DNA of 64,000 bases from Theocolax elegans (lineage: Eukaryota; Arthropoda; Insecta; Hymenoptera; Cerocephalidae). A program made the position numbers and the translations under genes. Below the pieces are notes generated by a model. The model was not told the DNA's origin. It did no database searches and saw nothing but the letters and a program-made list of their open reading frames with translations. Of this stretch, positions 40,571-54,099 are shown one piece after another (position 1 is the first letter of the stretch; each line of letters starts with the position of its first letter). The stretch spans positions 89,989,986 to 90,053,985 of the forward strand of contig CM047426.1 in the NCBI GenBank assembly GCA_026168455.1. Reading direction: 5' to 3'.

Positions 40571-43240
40571 GTGACGATTAACACTTGTTTCTTCGATTAA
40601 TCGATAATAAATACATTTTTTAATTGGTTTCATAAAACCCAAAATTTATTAATTAAATGTAATTGTACAACAGTGTTATCTTTTATATAAAAACGGATGA
40701 AAAAATGTATTTATAGTATTAAACAAATTTTTTGTTTGTTGATACACAGCACTACTAGCATGGCGTTGCAAATAAAATAGATTCTGTTTGTATCAATCAG
40801 AATCCTGGATGTTATTTTTATAAAATCCGTCTGACTGATAGCTATGTTCATCTTTCTGGACCGACTAGTTTGATAAAAAAAATTTAAGTTTGAAGGAATG
40901 TATTTTTAAAAAATATATATCTGCATATGATGTTTAAAGAAACTACTTTTATACTTTAAAGTTAACAATTCTCTATAGTCATTAACGCGCTCAAATAGTA
41001 AATTGTATTAATTAATTTAATAATAATAGTTTTGAATATGTTATACTTACGAACCTCACCTCCCACGTTTATTGTAACAGAACAAAATTTGAATACGACA
41101 TTAAAATTCTTAGGTAATTCTAATCAAACAATGAGAAACGATTTCAGAATAAAGAATAACTCTCGTAATACTTTGAGGTACAACACTTTAAAAATTACTC
41201 GAATATACGCAAAACAATTTGAAATTCTTAACCGAGGACAATGCGTCAACTTTTACATACATACGTTCTTACAAAGCACAGTTGATTTCCACGTTACCGT
41301 GCGTATTTTCAAAGCAAAGTTCAATAGCGTCGGAAGTGTTTGGAGTACAAAAAAAATCTGGAAAGAAAAAAGGAGACGAGGAAGTGTAAAAAAAAAGAGA
41401 ATGAAATAACTCGTATACTCGCGGTCACGTAACCCTGCGAAACCGTTCACCTTGTGTAGCATGATGATTCACTCGTTCCATCTTCTTTCTTCTGTATGGA
41501 CACATCGGTTACGTTCTCTCGCAAATACCAAACAATTTGTTTTCACACAATTTTCGGTACGCTACGTGGGTTGTTATATAAAACATTCTCGCAAGCGTGT
41601 AATGTTCGCTCTTTTTTTGTATTTTCTTAAATTAAGTTGTTGTAATAATTTATTAAGATTGTATCTTTAAATTGGTCGTTAAGTATAATTAAATGTATTT
41701 AGATAAATGATAATCTGTGCGTCGTCTGCAATCTTAAAAAGGCGGTTTTAACCACTCTTTTTATACACACCCACACATCCAGCTATAATTCAATTATAAC
41801 ACGTTAAGAATATATACATATATACATCGTATAATCGGTTTTCCAAATATTTACTTTTTAGTCAATATGTAACTTGGAAACTTTGCACGTACTCGCAGTT
41901 TCCACGATCAGAATGTTACAACTTAATCTATAGTGTATCATTGAGAAATTGGTTCTTAACAACTAATACGTTGACTTGATTAACGTGTTGTGACTTGTTA
42001 AACGTGTGTGCACTAAATTCAATTATTATTATCACTGACAAGGTTTATCGAGATCCAAATTACTTATTGTTACTTTGATATTTATTCTTCAAACAATACG
42101 ATACTATAAAAAAACGTGTACAATTTGATTAATTATACAGTTTACGCGTGTAACATTAACCAAGATTTGCAGATCACGTTGTACAAAAAAAAATTGTTGT
42201 TTCAATCCCTACGTGTAAACATATTGAATGCCTGAACGTCAAGGGTTGGAATACAAACCGATCGGTAGTAGAGATCGGTGAATAGCTAATTTTCAAAATT
42301 ACAGACCATCAACGCGAGCTAACAAAACTAAACGCATAAAACAAATAGAGAAAGGAGAGTAAAAAAAAAAGAACAACAAAAATGAAGTTTGTTAAACCGA
42401 CGAGTGTATACGCAAACGCTATCAGTCGTGTGATCGTACAACCAATCGCGTCTATTACCTTGTCACTTTGCTTACATATACGATAATATAGTCTTTTTGC
42501 GTGAACGTTGACCAATTTAGAAAAGAATGTTGAGAAGCGAATAAATTGCCGAGTCTCGTGTGTTGCCGTCGTTGAGCGTTTACGCGAATTCTCATGACGC
42601 TAAACGGTATCTAAAAAATTGACCTTTTTTTAGTGTACACACACAGAGAGAGAGAGACACGAGTTAAAGTAGTGATTGATCATCCTCTGGTAAAATCGTT
42701 CGTAAGCTATTTCTATGAAGCAACGTTATACGGTGTAAATAAATCGTTACACTTATTTATTTCGCGTGTTTAAGAATGATACTGATGTTTAGCTCGCGTA
42801 GTCGCTATAAATTACATGGACTTTATGTACGTGTTCTATAAAGTTTTATGAAAAAAAGGAAGGATGTAATATATATTAAATTTCTTTTTGTGCGCTAACA
42901 AAAATAATATTTTATACCAAAATAGACCGACAAAACGGGCGAATAAATTCATCAGACAAGAGATTAGAAAAAATTAAAAGGTAAAAATAACAAACCATGA
43001 GAGTTCACCGTAATAATACCTCTACAAACGCGCGAGAACCACGAGAGGTTCTTTAATTCCGAGCATCAGCTGTTAGGTGCGAGAGCAACAAAAAAAACGA
43101 ATGAACGAAAGAAAAAGAAAACAAGGAACAAAAAATAAAAGAATCGGGAAATCCACTTTGTCTATTCGCTAAGTGCGAGGTGATGTTTAATTCATCGAAC
43201 TCACCGCAAAGTCGTCCGATGGTACAGAAGCACTCTCCCG

Positions 43241-43271
43241 CACGCGCGCGCGCGCGTGTGTGTGTGTGTGT
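43241..43271. repeat. CG-to-TG alternating purine-pyrimidine tract
   Basis: A pure CG dinucleotide run continues without a break into a TG run. Such alternating tracts favour Z-DNA; the CG-to-TG transition also fits CpG decay by methylation and deamination. Confidence 0.93.
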
Positions 43272-44517
43272 ATACGAGTATACAGTAGTCACGCATTATG
43301 AATATTTATAAAATTCGCCAAATCGAAGTAGTAAGTAGAGTTGCCCCTCGAAACGAAACGTTTTCCATTAGCACGTTCATACAATGTTATATCAATTGAG
43401 GAAATGATGATTTACTTAAATCAAATGTAACGCACATTTTAATCGTTTATACGTACAAGTACGTAGGTAAAAGTAAGAAGAAAAGTAAAAAAAAATGTTA
43501 GATATATTTACCGAGATTCGATAAAATTACGAAAACGTTCGATCATTGTTTGTCCGAGCATAAAGGATTCGGTTTAATTTATTAATGTTCCACTATTTGT
43601 CATTTCCCACGTGTGTGATGCGGTGGATATATCTATATAGGAGCAATTAAACGGGATCGAACGATCCATCATTCTTGGTATTTTTCTATACCGTGCAGAT
43701 ATCTCAATATAAGACGTAAACGTTGCGACGATTAAAAAGTCACGACGGAAAATACGTGCTCGTTCGTTTTGGATACAAAAAAAATTGTATATATATATAG
43801 AAACGTACGAAACAATGATTGATTGAGTTAAACTCATGGTATTACTTACTTTCTTTTTTTTTCGGGGATGTTCGCGATAAAGGGTGATTCATAATTATCG
43901 TTTTCAACGGCTGTCTCAAGGTGTGTATGTGTATGTGTGCGCGTATGTGTGTCCACGTTTTAATGAAATCCATCAATCAGTAGTCCATCGATCAATATTC
44001 CAAATCACCTTAAACGCGGGAAACCGAGAAGTTCGAATAAAAAGTCGAGGGTACAATTCGGTGTGTCTTGAAGAAAAAAAGGGGGAAAATCCATTGTTGT
44101 CTTTTGAATTATCGATACATATACATGTTTTCTGAAAATATTGTAAGCCCTGTGTTAGTATTCACGAAATGATTTTTTTATCAATTAATAATTTATGAAA
44201 ATATTGTTGTTAGTGCAGAAGAAAGTTACAATAAACGTAAAATACGTTGAAATACTTATTATTACTCGATGAAAAGATTATTTTAAATCGCTTTACAATA
44301 CTTATAACGTACGAATTTTATTTCTCGTATAAGGTTCGTTGTATATCGAATTCGTATGAATCACCTATGGCTGTAAGTATTATACGTTTAACCGCAAATT
44401 AAACCACTGTAAAACTTTTATAAATCTTGTTATTAAATAATATATTGATTCCAGTCAAACGAAATAAAATACAGCTAAAATTTATACACATATACGATCT
44501 TCAATTCATTTCGATTA

Positions 44518-44536
44518 AATTCAATTTAATTGAATT
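44518..44536. repeat. Perfect short palindrome
   Basis: AATTCAATT and its exact reverse complement AATTGAATT are separated by one T. Confidence 0.85.
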
Positions 44537-45259
44537 GCCAATTTTACTGTGTTTATATATACAATTTAAGAGATTCGAGGAAAATTAATAATTACTCATT
44601 TTTTTATGAATTCGTAAATGTCGGAAGTAGATAGTTAATAATAAATTTGGTAAAAAAAATTTGAATAAATATCGATTAATAGGATGATACTGGACTATTT
44701 TAAATAGTTGTATTATTAGGGAAATTTATACGCTCTAGTGGAATTTCAATCCAAATAAATAAGGAGAATTAAGTAGTTACAGACGCAGCACATAAACGAC
44801 AGAGATATACCACGGCGAGACATTAAGAGAGAAAGATAGCGAGGGCTTTAGATTTAAATTTAGATAGCTTTATTAATGTCGGGATTTTAATGTACCTAAA
44901 CACAATGGTTTTACATACTAAAGTATATATAAAGTATTAAATATGTCAACCAACTGATGGCCATGATTTATATTGATGTGCATCACGCTGACGTTAATAC
45001 GTTTTATTTATGTTATTTTTTTTAACGTTTGCGTATCAGTCGATAAGAATTTTATTAAAAATCCACACGACGCCAACGCAGATCTAGATGAGAAGAATTA
45101 AATAAATTATTATTTATGTATTAATGATCTTTCAAAAAAATATGTGTATCATTAAAAAATAAAAATAACATACCGATTAAACGTATAATAAAATACGAAA
45201 TACAGAAAATTCAGCTACCATAACAGTTCGCACCTTAAAATGTCGATTCACCGCGTTGT

Positions 45260-45655
45260 GCGTAGGGCTTAACTTGTACAAGGGTAGAGGTGGAAGAGGA
45301 GGAGGGGAGGTGTAGAACCGAGAAGCGCGGGGGAGAGAAGTTCGCGCGACCCGATCAATATCGCGCTTAGGTTGGGGAGGCGGTGAGGGGAATAGGGGGG
45401 GAGGCAGTACGGGCATGGTGGGGGGAGGGGGAGGAAGTCCGCCTACCAGTCGGGGGGTGCGCGCAAGAGCGAGAGAGAAAGGGAGAAGAGGAGATCGATG
45501 CCGGGTGAATCGGCCGGCGACAGAGAGCGCAAGCGGTGACCTTCCGCGCCTGAAGTTCGCCCAAGTACACTGACCTCGCCGTCGTCGGTCTACTCTCCCC
45601 CCTCCCCCCCTCTTTCTCTCTCCCTCTCTATTTCTCTCTTTCTCTTCATACTCAG
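45260..45655. promoter_or_regulatory. GC-rich island with G-rich and CT-rich tracts
   Basis: A sharp GC-rich block in AT-rich DNA. G-runs and AG-rich sequence fill 45290-45500, and C/CT-rich sequence lies at 45590-45645. The G-rich + strand has several runs of three or more G and could form G-quadruplexes. The 181-codon minus-strand open frame across it encodes only Pro/Arg/Ser low-complexity sequence and is a product of composition. Confidence 0.35.
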
Positions 45656-46868
45656 GGGTTTGAAAAAAATCGTCGGCGATGTGCCCTATGTAAGAGGGGG
45701 GATATAAGAGGAAAAGTTTCAAGTTTTTCTGATTTATCGGGTCTAGTAGTTTGGGTGACTGGTTGTTTTGGTTATCGAATGGACATTAGTATAGAGAATA
45801 TGTCTGTATATATACGTGTTTAGTTTTTTAAATTTATGTTGTTTTATGGGTGCATATCGCAGGTTGTTAATACTGAGGAAGTCAAATTTGTCTATTTGTA
45901 GTAATTAAACGTTTAATAATTAATGGGTTTAATTAGTATACGTTGTGTATTCGTAATTAGCGAGTAATTAATTATATTTATTATTTTAAGGATTATTAGT
46001 TTTGCACGTTACTTTTATTGCTTAAAATTGCATTTGTCACTGTCGCAATTAAAAGTTTATTGTGTATGCTATGTGTACATATGAAAGTTCTGGTACATCA
46101 ATTATTGAAATGATTTAATGAATATTACCGCACGTGAAAAGCATTGTACAAATTATTTTCAACAAGATCATTTTCTAATAGTCCATAAAATTTATACTTT
46201 GTTTATTCTAATTTAAAGTACTCCCGAACATAAAAAATACAATATATATTAACCAAGATAAAATTAGTTTTATCAAATATGACATTAAAATAATTTTCTA
46301 GCTACAAGGACTAATTTTATAAATTCATTTTATAAATTCAATATCGTATAAATTAATTTTTTAATTAAAATTAGAATTATATTAAGTATAATACCACTAT
46401 ATTTAAACCCATAAATTTATTGATTCTATATCGTCTAATGAGAAGCTAAATACCAAAAATTTTAAACATGCACGGAATATATTCAATTGAATCGTGGAAA
46501 CTTAGTAAAACGAGGTGAAATTGAGGATGACGTTGATTTCGAGAACGCAGTGACAATTGTATATACCTTGACTCGCTATCGAGATTTATAGGAAATAACA
46601 TGTTTTATCATAAATCGTTTTAATTTTATGATAATTTTTTTTAATGTACTTGTCAAATTAATTAAATAAAAAATCGGAGATCATTATTTATTTAAATATA
46701 AGCGATCAAAAATTTAATCATATTAAATTTCCGTAATTCTTTTTTTATTTAATTAAAAATCATGTACGTTATATTCAACTTTTAATTAAACAAAATTTTT
46801 CATAGTATAATGACTAATCATTATTTATCAAATTAAAAATTTAGCGATGAATTATTTGAAACATCCAT

Positions 46869-46914
46869 TCGTTGCCTCTTAATTACCATCTATTTTATAT
46901 TTTTTCAGGTGAGT
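46869..46914 (+). other. Recursive splice site 4 (ratchet point, zero-length exon)
   Basis: The junction lies after 46908: a T-rich tract ending TTTTTTCAG is joined directly to GTGAGTGAGG. CTTAAT at about 46878-46883 is a good insect-type branch-site candidate, about 25-30 bases upstream, with no AG in between. This site differs from the other three in the acceptor (TTTTTT instead of TATGATTT) but keeps CAG|GTGAGT. It lies 10,825 bases downstream of site 3. The purine-rich bases after it (GAGGAG, GGAAGGGG) resemble exonic splicing enhancers, which fits exon definition during recursive splicing. The next acceptor in the chain was not identified with confidence in the remaining 17 kb. Confidence 0.75.
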
Positions 46915-46975
46915 GAGGAGAACCACGGCAGCTTCTGAGGCAAAGTGATCGTCCAGGAAGGGGCAAACAAACACG
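46909..46975 (+). other. Possible recursive-splicing exon after site 4
   Basis: Sixty-seven bases lie between the ratchet point and ACACG|GTATAT. The stretch is distinctly purine-rich and GC-richer than the AT-rich DNA on both sides, with GAGGAG and GGAAGGGG motifs of the SR-protein enhancer type. All three frames contain stops, so inclusion would truncate a protein if the host intron lies within coding sequence. This is the clearest composition change after any of the four sites. Confidence 0.4.
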
Positions 46976-49199
46976 GTATATAAAACATTTAATATATAAA
47001 TTATTTTAATTACTATACATATAAGTTTCTTATACATTTTCATATATACTCACAGTCACAATAGTAATTTGAATTCTATATTAAAATTTTTTAACGTATA
47101 AGCATATGCATATAAAATAAATTGTTTAATCATTTTTCTTCATTCGCATAATATTATATTCCGTAATTTGACGTTTATCTACATTTTGCCAGCTGTTTTA
47201 TTTTTGCCGCGCATCTCCAATGGAAATAAAGATTTCAAGTCCGGTAAGCGTTAATCGCGTACGAGATTATGTCATAAGATACTCAATCGTCTATATATAT
47301 ATAAGCGCGTCGTTATAAGAGCACGCAACTATCATTACGCGTGAAACACGAAATTTCCGAGAAAATGAGAACGCGCGAATAAATGATAAACGAGAAATTT
47401 GTAATGAGAGTTATATACACTAAAGTTCAGTAAAAAGATATTTGCTCTTTGTTATAAAAATAAAAAAATTCTTGAAAGGTTTGGTTGAAATTACTAAAGT
47501 TGGTGGAAGCGATAAAATAGATAGTGTATGCGTGTATAGGTAAAAGTCGATTCGACGTGTAAAGTTAAAACCTAAGATTACCTATTATTTGGTTCAAAGG
47601 AACACTTATGACTAAAGTTGGGTAGTGCCGTGAGTAGTAGACGTATCGATGTGAAAACCGCCTACAAACGCAGTGATTTAACGAGAAGTTAAAGTTTCTT
47701 ACTTTGCGGGATGGTTAACCAACCCGATGATCCTCTACTATTCTATTACAATTTTTATTTTGCTTAAAATCGCAATTTTAATATATATATATATATATTC
47801 GATAATTAATGTATATACGATTTACAGTCTTATATTGAAATTAGTTTCCAGCTAATCTGTACGCGTAGAAAAAGAAATTGTTACAATTACCGGCTAATTA
47901 AACAAAACCAGAATGAGATCACGATAATAACTTATTCAAAGAAAATAACAGTAATGGTTAAAGGTTAATGAGCATACAGGTGAAAAACGGAGTACAAGTT
48001 TAAAAGGATAATCATTGATTAATATATTTTCTGAAAATGTTAAAATTCTAGTTAGATAACGATAGAGTATCAGAAATATTTGTATAGACTGTGGATACTC
48101 TGATACACTAGATAAAATTTCACTCGGTGCTGTAATAACAGTTGTACGTGCCGTACGGTGTGTGTTGCGCATACATAAAATTAAAATTATAATTTGTTTA
48201 TTCCTATTATTATGATCATCGGAAATACCAAATAATATTCCATTAAATAAAAGTTTAATATATACTTAGATCGAAGATAATTAAAATGTAAAATAAAACT
48301 AAAAATGGATAATAAAGTACACAAACAGAAAAGTACTGAGTATGAAAAGAATTTTATATAATTTTAGTGAGTATAAGATTTACTATGCAAGCGCTTGTAA
48401 GAATAAAGGAGAAACTTCGCCAAGCACGTAAACCATCTAGATGAAATGAAATTCTAAAAAATGTATATACGTACGTATATATGAATTTAATGAAATAAAA
48501 AAATAAATAAAGTCAATTTGCAAAAAATAGAGATTATCCTGATAAACGAAGAAAAGTAGTATACAACACAAGGGAAATATATAACTTAATTAAAAAGCTG
48601 AACTGCGTTAAAAGTATAGACAAAGGAAAAGAGAGTTTAAAAGAGTAGTTAAGAAAACATACTATTTAAACGTGCGGAATAAAAGTCGTATAAATTATTA
48701 AAAAGTCATTGACTACCTTGCATTAAGCTATAGGTATAGTTCCATTCTTAACGTTTACACTTGCAATCAATTCAAACGTTGAATATATATATATCTATGT
48801 GGAAAATAATAAATATTGACTTTATGCTTGGAATAATAGATCCTAAATCGCAAAATAGAGTGGATAAACTAAACACACGCGTGTACATGTACTTTGATAT
48901 ACTTAATATTTAATTTACTTCCTGAAATTTGTAAAATTAATGGTATTTCAACGCGGTCTAAATATTATCATATCCGACTTATCAAAAATAAATAATTCGC
49001 ACTGAAAAAGCTTAGTAGCAGCGCGCACCACATGAAAGAATAAAGTCAGTATACCTATGTTATTGAGTCATCTCAATGCTCCTCATCAAAACCCGTAAAT
49101 ATCTAATTACCGCAGGTGCACTGGAAGAAGGAAAAAGAAATAGAAGAGGAAATAACGAAGAAGAAAATAATGTCTTTCTATATAGCGATCGACACAAGA

Positions 49200-49560
49200 A
49201 CGATTAAGATCACGTGAAAGCTTTCTCGTCACGCGCGCACATCCCAACGCGCGGGAAAACAATAAAAATAATTGCGGTTTAGGGGGGAGTTAGGTGGGTG
49301 GTTGGATAGAAACGGTATATAGGGAGGAGGGCGCCGGCTGCGCGGGCGCGCGTTCGTCTGCGTGCGGCTCGATCGATCGAGCGTCTAGCCAGCCTCCCTC
49401 CGCTACGTTTTCTCCCTCCCTCTCGATTTCGCTTGTTTTTACTCCGACGGCGTCCTTTTATATCGATTAGTCATCGCCGCTCCAGAACTCCACATGCTCG
49501 CCGCACCTATATATACACGTACGTGTGTCTGTGTCTCTGCGGTATCGTACATATGACTAT
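49200..49560. promoter_or_regulatory. CpG-rich island with TATA-like box, possible promoter
   Basis: CGCGCG clusters, a G-rich run at about 49280-49305, a TATATAG box (49316-49322) followed by very CpG-rich DNA, and a palindromic CGATCGATCG block near 49370. This is promoter-like in the sense of insect CpG-dense, TATA-bearing islands. No matching initiator or first exon could be fixed, and the strand is not certain. Confidence 0.3.
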
Positions 49561-52500
49561 CTTCGTTTGATCATCGATTCTTATCGATTGTCTTTGATGT
49601 GCAATTTCTTTCTTCTTTTCATTTGTTTGAGGGGGGAGAATCGATGTTGTTTTTTCTTAAATTTGAGATAATGATTTAAAGGGTGTTACTGGCTTTGTTT
49701 TTTTTTTATTTTGGATAGTGTGATGAAAATTTCGATGATTTGTAGGGTGAAAAAGATGGTAATTTCCCGAGACAATTTGCTTGCAATTGAATTTATGGTT
49801 AGAATATGAATCAGAAATTATTACATCATCGTTAAGTTATACATAGTGTAAGTTTTTACATAAATCATAAGTATGAAACGTGTGAAAACGTTTGCTGGTA
49901 AACGTTCGACTTTTAACACTATCGATATTCGAATAGTAAATTCAATCAGAATAATACATCGAATTATGAAGAAACTTTTTAAAAAACTGAAAATTAACTC
50001 GATTTAATCGAATAGCTTTTATCGCACTTTATAAGGTTTTGAAGAGAGTGAGAGAAGATCTACTTTGATACCAATAAAATAATTCACGTGCTCGTGCACA
50101 CGTTGCGTCTTAGCCGTTCGACGGTTTTTAAGTGACATTCGCTACCCAAGTGACGTTTCACTGCAGTAGTCGTAAATTGAAGTTTAATAAGTCCGAAGTT
50201 TAAATTAATATCGTGAGCCAGATTACTCTTCAAAGTTTTTTTCACAACCATTACTTTGCAACTTTAACTAAACTCAAGCCTTTATAGCGGTGAAGAAAAT
50301 AAAAACGCGTAAAATTCAAACTATGCAATAAAAACTAGGTCTCTTAATTTAGAATTTTTATCTCTCTCTCTCTCGTCCCCACCTTTATCTCGCTCTCTCT
50401 TTTCCCAGTAAATTAATGAGTTTCTATATTTTAATTATAAATTTTATTAACTTTTTTTTTCATGCACATTTCTTGGAATTTATTCGTGTATATTTTATTA
50501 ATATTTTTAAGGTGAATTAATATAATTGATATACCTACCGAGAAACATTTTTTAATTTAACGTTAGTATTTTTATAATTACGCGCACATATATTTTTAAA
50601 ATTTATTTGAAAGACATTTTGATTTATACTAAGAGCATCCAATTTAATTAATTTAAAATACATCTTCCAGTTTTTGTAATATCAAGTTATGAGAATTTGT
50701 TTGTATTTTTTTTTGTAAAGTACACCAAATAAACTTGCACATCCACCGCATGCCATAAATAGAAAAAAATGATATATAAATTAAATAAATCAAGATCAAT
50801 GTAATCGTGACGAAAATAACAGCTCGCAATCTTTCTTGATATAGATCCAATTGATGATTTCATCGTATTATATCATAACACATAAGCAATGTTTTCGTTT
50901 TCTCTATCCATGAAGCAAAGCCAGAGAAATGAAACAAAGCCGGATGATGATCGTACACTCGATTTATCCAAGCGTGAAAATCGCCGGACGGTCTTGCTCT
51001 TTGCCATTCTACCGACGCGAATGACTTTAATGATCGTTGGCGTTATTGATTTTGTCACTCGTCCGTAACACACCGGAACCACTTGTCCATCTCTTTTATT
51101 TCTCTCGCGTAATCCTACGATAGCCTTGAACGTGCGGTTTTTCTTATGATTATTTCTTAAATCGATTTCAATGGTTCATTGCCATGTGAAGGATAAACAA
51201 TTGATAATTATTTTACAGATCATCTCTCTCTTACTCTCTTTGTTTCATTGATCTTGAACAATGGCTTTACGATAGAAAAAAAGAGTTGCGGTTGACGATT
51301 GAAAAATCTTCTGGGTCGTTTTTTTTTCGCGTTGGAGTGGGTATAGAATTGATACCTATTGTAAACTAGCAGCTATGATATTGTCATTTATTTTTAATCA
51401 TTTACTCTGTAGATTATTTTATTGTTGTACAATCTTGAGTATTTGGAAAATGGATTAGGTCGAGCGAAACCAACTCGTAAAATCCTTCAGGCTGTACAAT
51501 TTTAGTTTAATCTTCTAATTTTTTGTCTAAAACGTATAACGTACCAGCGCAAATGCGTCACTAAATGACAATTTGAAAATATTTACAATTTTTATATTAT
51601 TCATACTCTGAAGATTAAACATTTTATTTTAAATTTTACGAGTATCTTTTTAACATTCTTTTGTACGTAAAATATGTAATAATATTTTAATTAAGCTTAT
51701 ACATTAATGTATACTAAAGTAATTGAAAGTTAAAATAAAAAGATTACAACTAATATTACCGACACTTCGCTGCTTATCTTGTGTATTACAAAAATTCCCG
51801 GCTGTAAACGAGAGACCGAATGAATACTCACTCGACACAGTTCACATGAAAATTTATACCAAATTTTTCCAAATTAATTTTTTAAACGAATATAATTACA
51901 AAGTTTTAAACATAAAGAAAGAAAAGAATACTATTTTTACTTAGATAAAACACCATCGTTCACCGAATAATATTATCTCTAATATTATCTACTAACACCA
52001 TATAATCAATTGTATAAAACAAAAATTAGCGGATAGAAATTTCACAAACATCAATTAAATTCAACAAATTCATAACCTCGAGCATTCAAATCTTTAGAAT
52101 CTTTATTCATACAACTATTACGCAAAATATTGGTTCTATAAGGTGAACGAGATGGATATCAAAATTACTCGAGTAAAGGCGCGTGTATTAGTAATATATA
52201 TAATAATCCTAGGTTATTTTTCCGGGATATAATTCCCCATTAAGACCGCCCCGTACTCGCACGCATTAATCACACACGCGTCTTGCTCCTCCCACGTAAG
52301 AGCATGCAAACAAAGGATCTACAACAGCTTGAGTCTCTTGACGTATCCTTCGTTCTCTGCAGCACCGGTATCTCAAAATTGGAAATTATCCTTGGGCTAC
52401 TGTTAAATGTTCGAACGCATTGATATTTTCGATAGATTTCACTACAGATAATAAATATATAAATTTGCTATTTATTACCTTAATCCATAGTAAAATAACT

Positions 52501-52719
52501 ATCATTACATCAATTCGCGTATATAATCCGTGTCGGAGATTATTTCATGTGTTGAGTTAAAGTAAATCTTAATTCCACTTAACAATCAACTCTGCAATGA
52601 ATTCAATGTTAAAAAGTCATTCACCTGTAAACGCAGTGGTAACAAAATTTTCCAAATAGCGTGGAATAAATAAATAAATATATAGATATAAATGCATGTA
52701 GAAGCTCCCGCATCCCGTA

Positions 52720-52880
52720 TCTATGTAACGAAGCGCTACAGGCTTACGAGTGTGTTAAAGTAAGAGAAAAGGCTGCCAGCAGAATGGCGGAACAGCGTGA
52801 CCCTGAACCCGCGAGAGGCTTCCAAGGTCCGCGAGTGTCGATATGACGTCGCCCGCCTGCAGCAACCGGGAAGAGATTAT
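52720..52880 (+). other. GC-richer patch with a 20-codon ATG frame
   Basis: A small compositional island in AT-rich DNA. An ATG at 52784 in a fair context (AGAATGG) opens a 20-codon frame (Met-Ala-Glu-Gln-Arg-Asp-Pro-Glu-Pro) ending at TGA (52844-52846). No good splice donor follows. It could be a small peptide, the start of a cryptic first exon, or only a conserved element. Confidence 0.12.
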
Positions 52881-54099
52881 CGTTCACTCGTTTGTTTCAT
52901 TAAACCTACTTAGCTACTATTTTAAGTCCAATCGTTTACTTAACTCCTATACTTGTCCATACTTATCTGTCAAGTTTTTTAAATTGAAAATTAAAGACGC
53001 TCTTGGTTCGCGAAGGTTTGTGTGTATTGGTATAACTAACTGCATGTACTTTAATAAAAAATTAGTCTATAACGATTTTATTATGTGATCCTGCTGATTA
53101 TCGAACAAAAATATTTGGGTACTTACTTATAATAATGCAAAAATATATTTAAGAATGATTTAAAAACGATAATTAAACATTTCTGTTTAATTGAGCTATT
53201 AAAAAGCGTGTTCAACCTTTGAGCTTTATGACGTTCTTTCATCGAAAAAAAAAGTTTCTATAAAAATGTTTTTTTTTCTCCGTAAAATTTAAACTGTTTA
53301 TTTTTTAAACTTACATGTATTTATAAAAAATATTATCAATTTGTAACGGATTTAAATTAATAATTATTTTTTCGAGAACGCAGTTAAATATAATGCAAGA
53401 ATACCTTGTAATAATCCTCGTTCATATTCAAAATAAGAAAATATTTGTATTAAGAACCAACCCTTTTTTAGAAATATAATTTCTGGGTTAAACGATTTTA
53501 GATTGAAATTGCGAACAATTTTATGTTGATATAGTAAATGGTTTACAATTTATATCATTACCTCAATAAGTGGTTTAATCGTATTATGTTATTTCAGAAT
53601 ATTAAAATGTTTCAATGACTTTAATGTAATAAAATGTTTAACTAGATTTGTTAATTAGGAATAAAAATAAATATTTTAAATCTTAGACGGATGTTAAAGT
53701 ATTAGTACCGGAATAAAAATTATTAATACTATAAAATTAATAATCTGTAATAAAAGGTGATTAATATATCAAATAGAAATCTATGTTTCTATTAACATTA
53801 TTCGCTTTTTGAACATTTTTCTACGTTAAGAAAACAATCGTTAATTCCAACACACCGAAATTTTGCTAAAAATGAATAAATACCCATTTCTCTACATTCG
53901 AATGAAAGGTTTTTTTTTCGCAATGTAAAAAAAACACATAAACAAAATATCCCCTTGTCCTCGTCAGACCGGAAGAAAAAATAAAACATACGTATACTTG
54001 CATAGTGGAAGGAAAAAAAATATATTCGAAATCGGTCGTACAGAAAAAAGAAAGAGAGAGAAGAGAGATAAAGAGGCAGAAACGACGTATACATAGAGA

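Larger units (their letters stand above)
36084..46908 (+). other. Intron segment between recursive sites 3 and 4
   Basis: 10.8 kb of largely AT-rich DNA. It includes a possible 87-base open exon near 37.96-38.04 kb, a complex patch at 38.15-38.29 kb, a homeodomain-motif patch near 40.4 kb, a CG/TG alternating tract at 43.24 kb, a short perfect palindrome at 44.52 kb and a GC-rich, CT/AG-rich island at 45.26-45.65 kb. No protein-coding gene is recognisable. Confidence 0.55.

Noticed and set aside
41032..41409. 125-codon plus-strand open frame
   Set aside because: Product is a plain Asn/Thr/Lys-rich sequence with no known motif; length is compatible with chance in a 64 kb AT-rich window.
45177..45722. 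181-codon minus-strand open frame
   Set aside because: Pro/Arg/Ser low-complexity product of the G/C-rich island, with no domain or signal.
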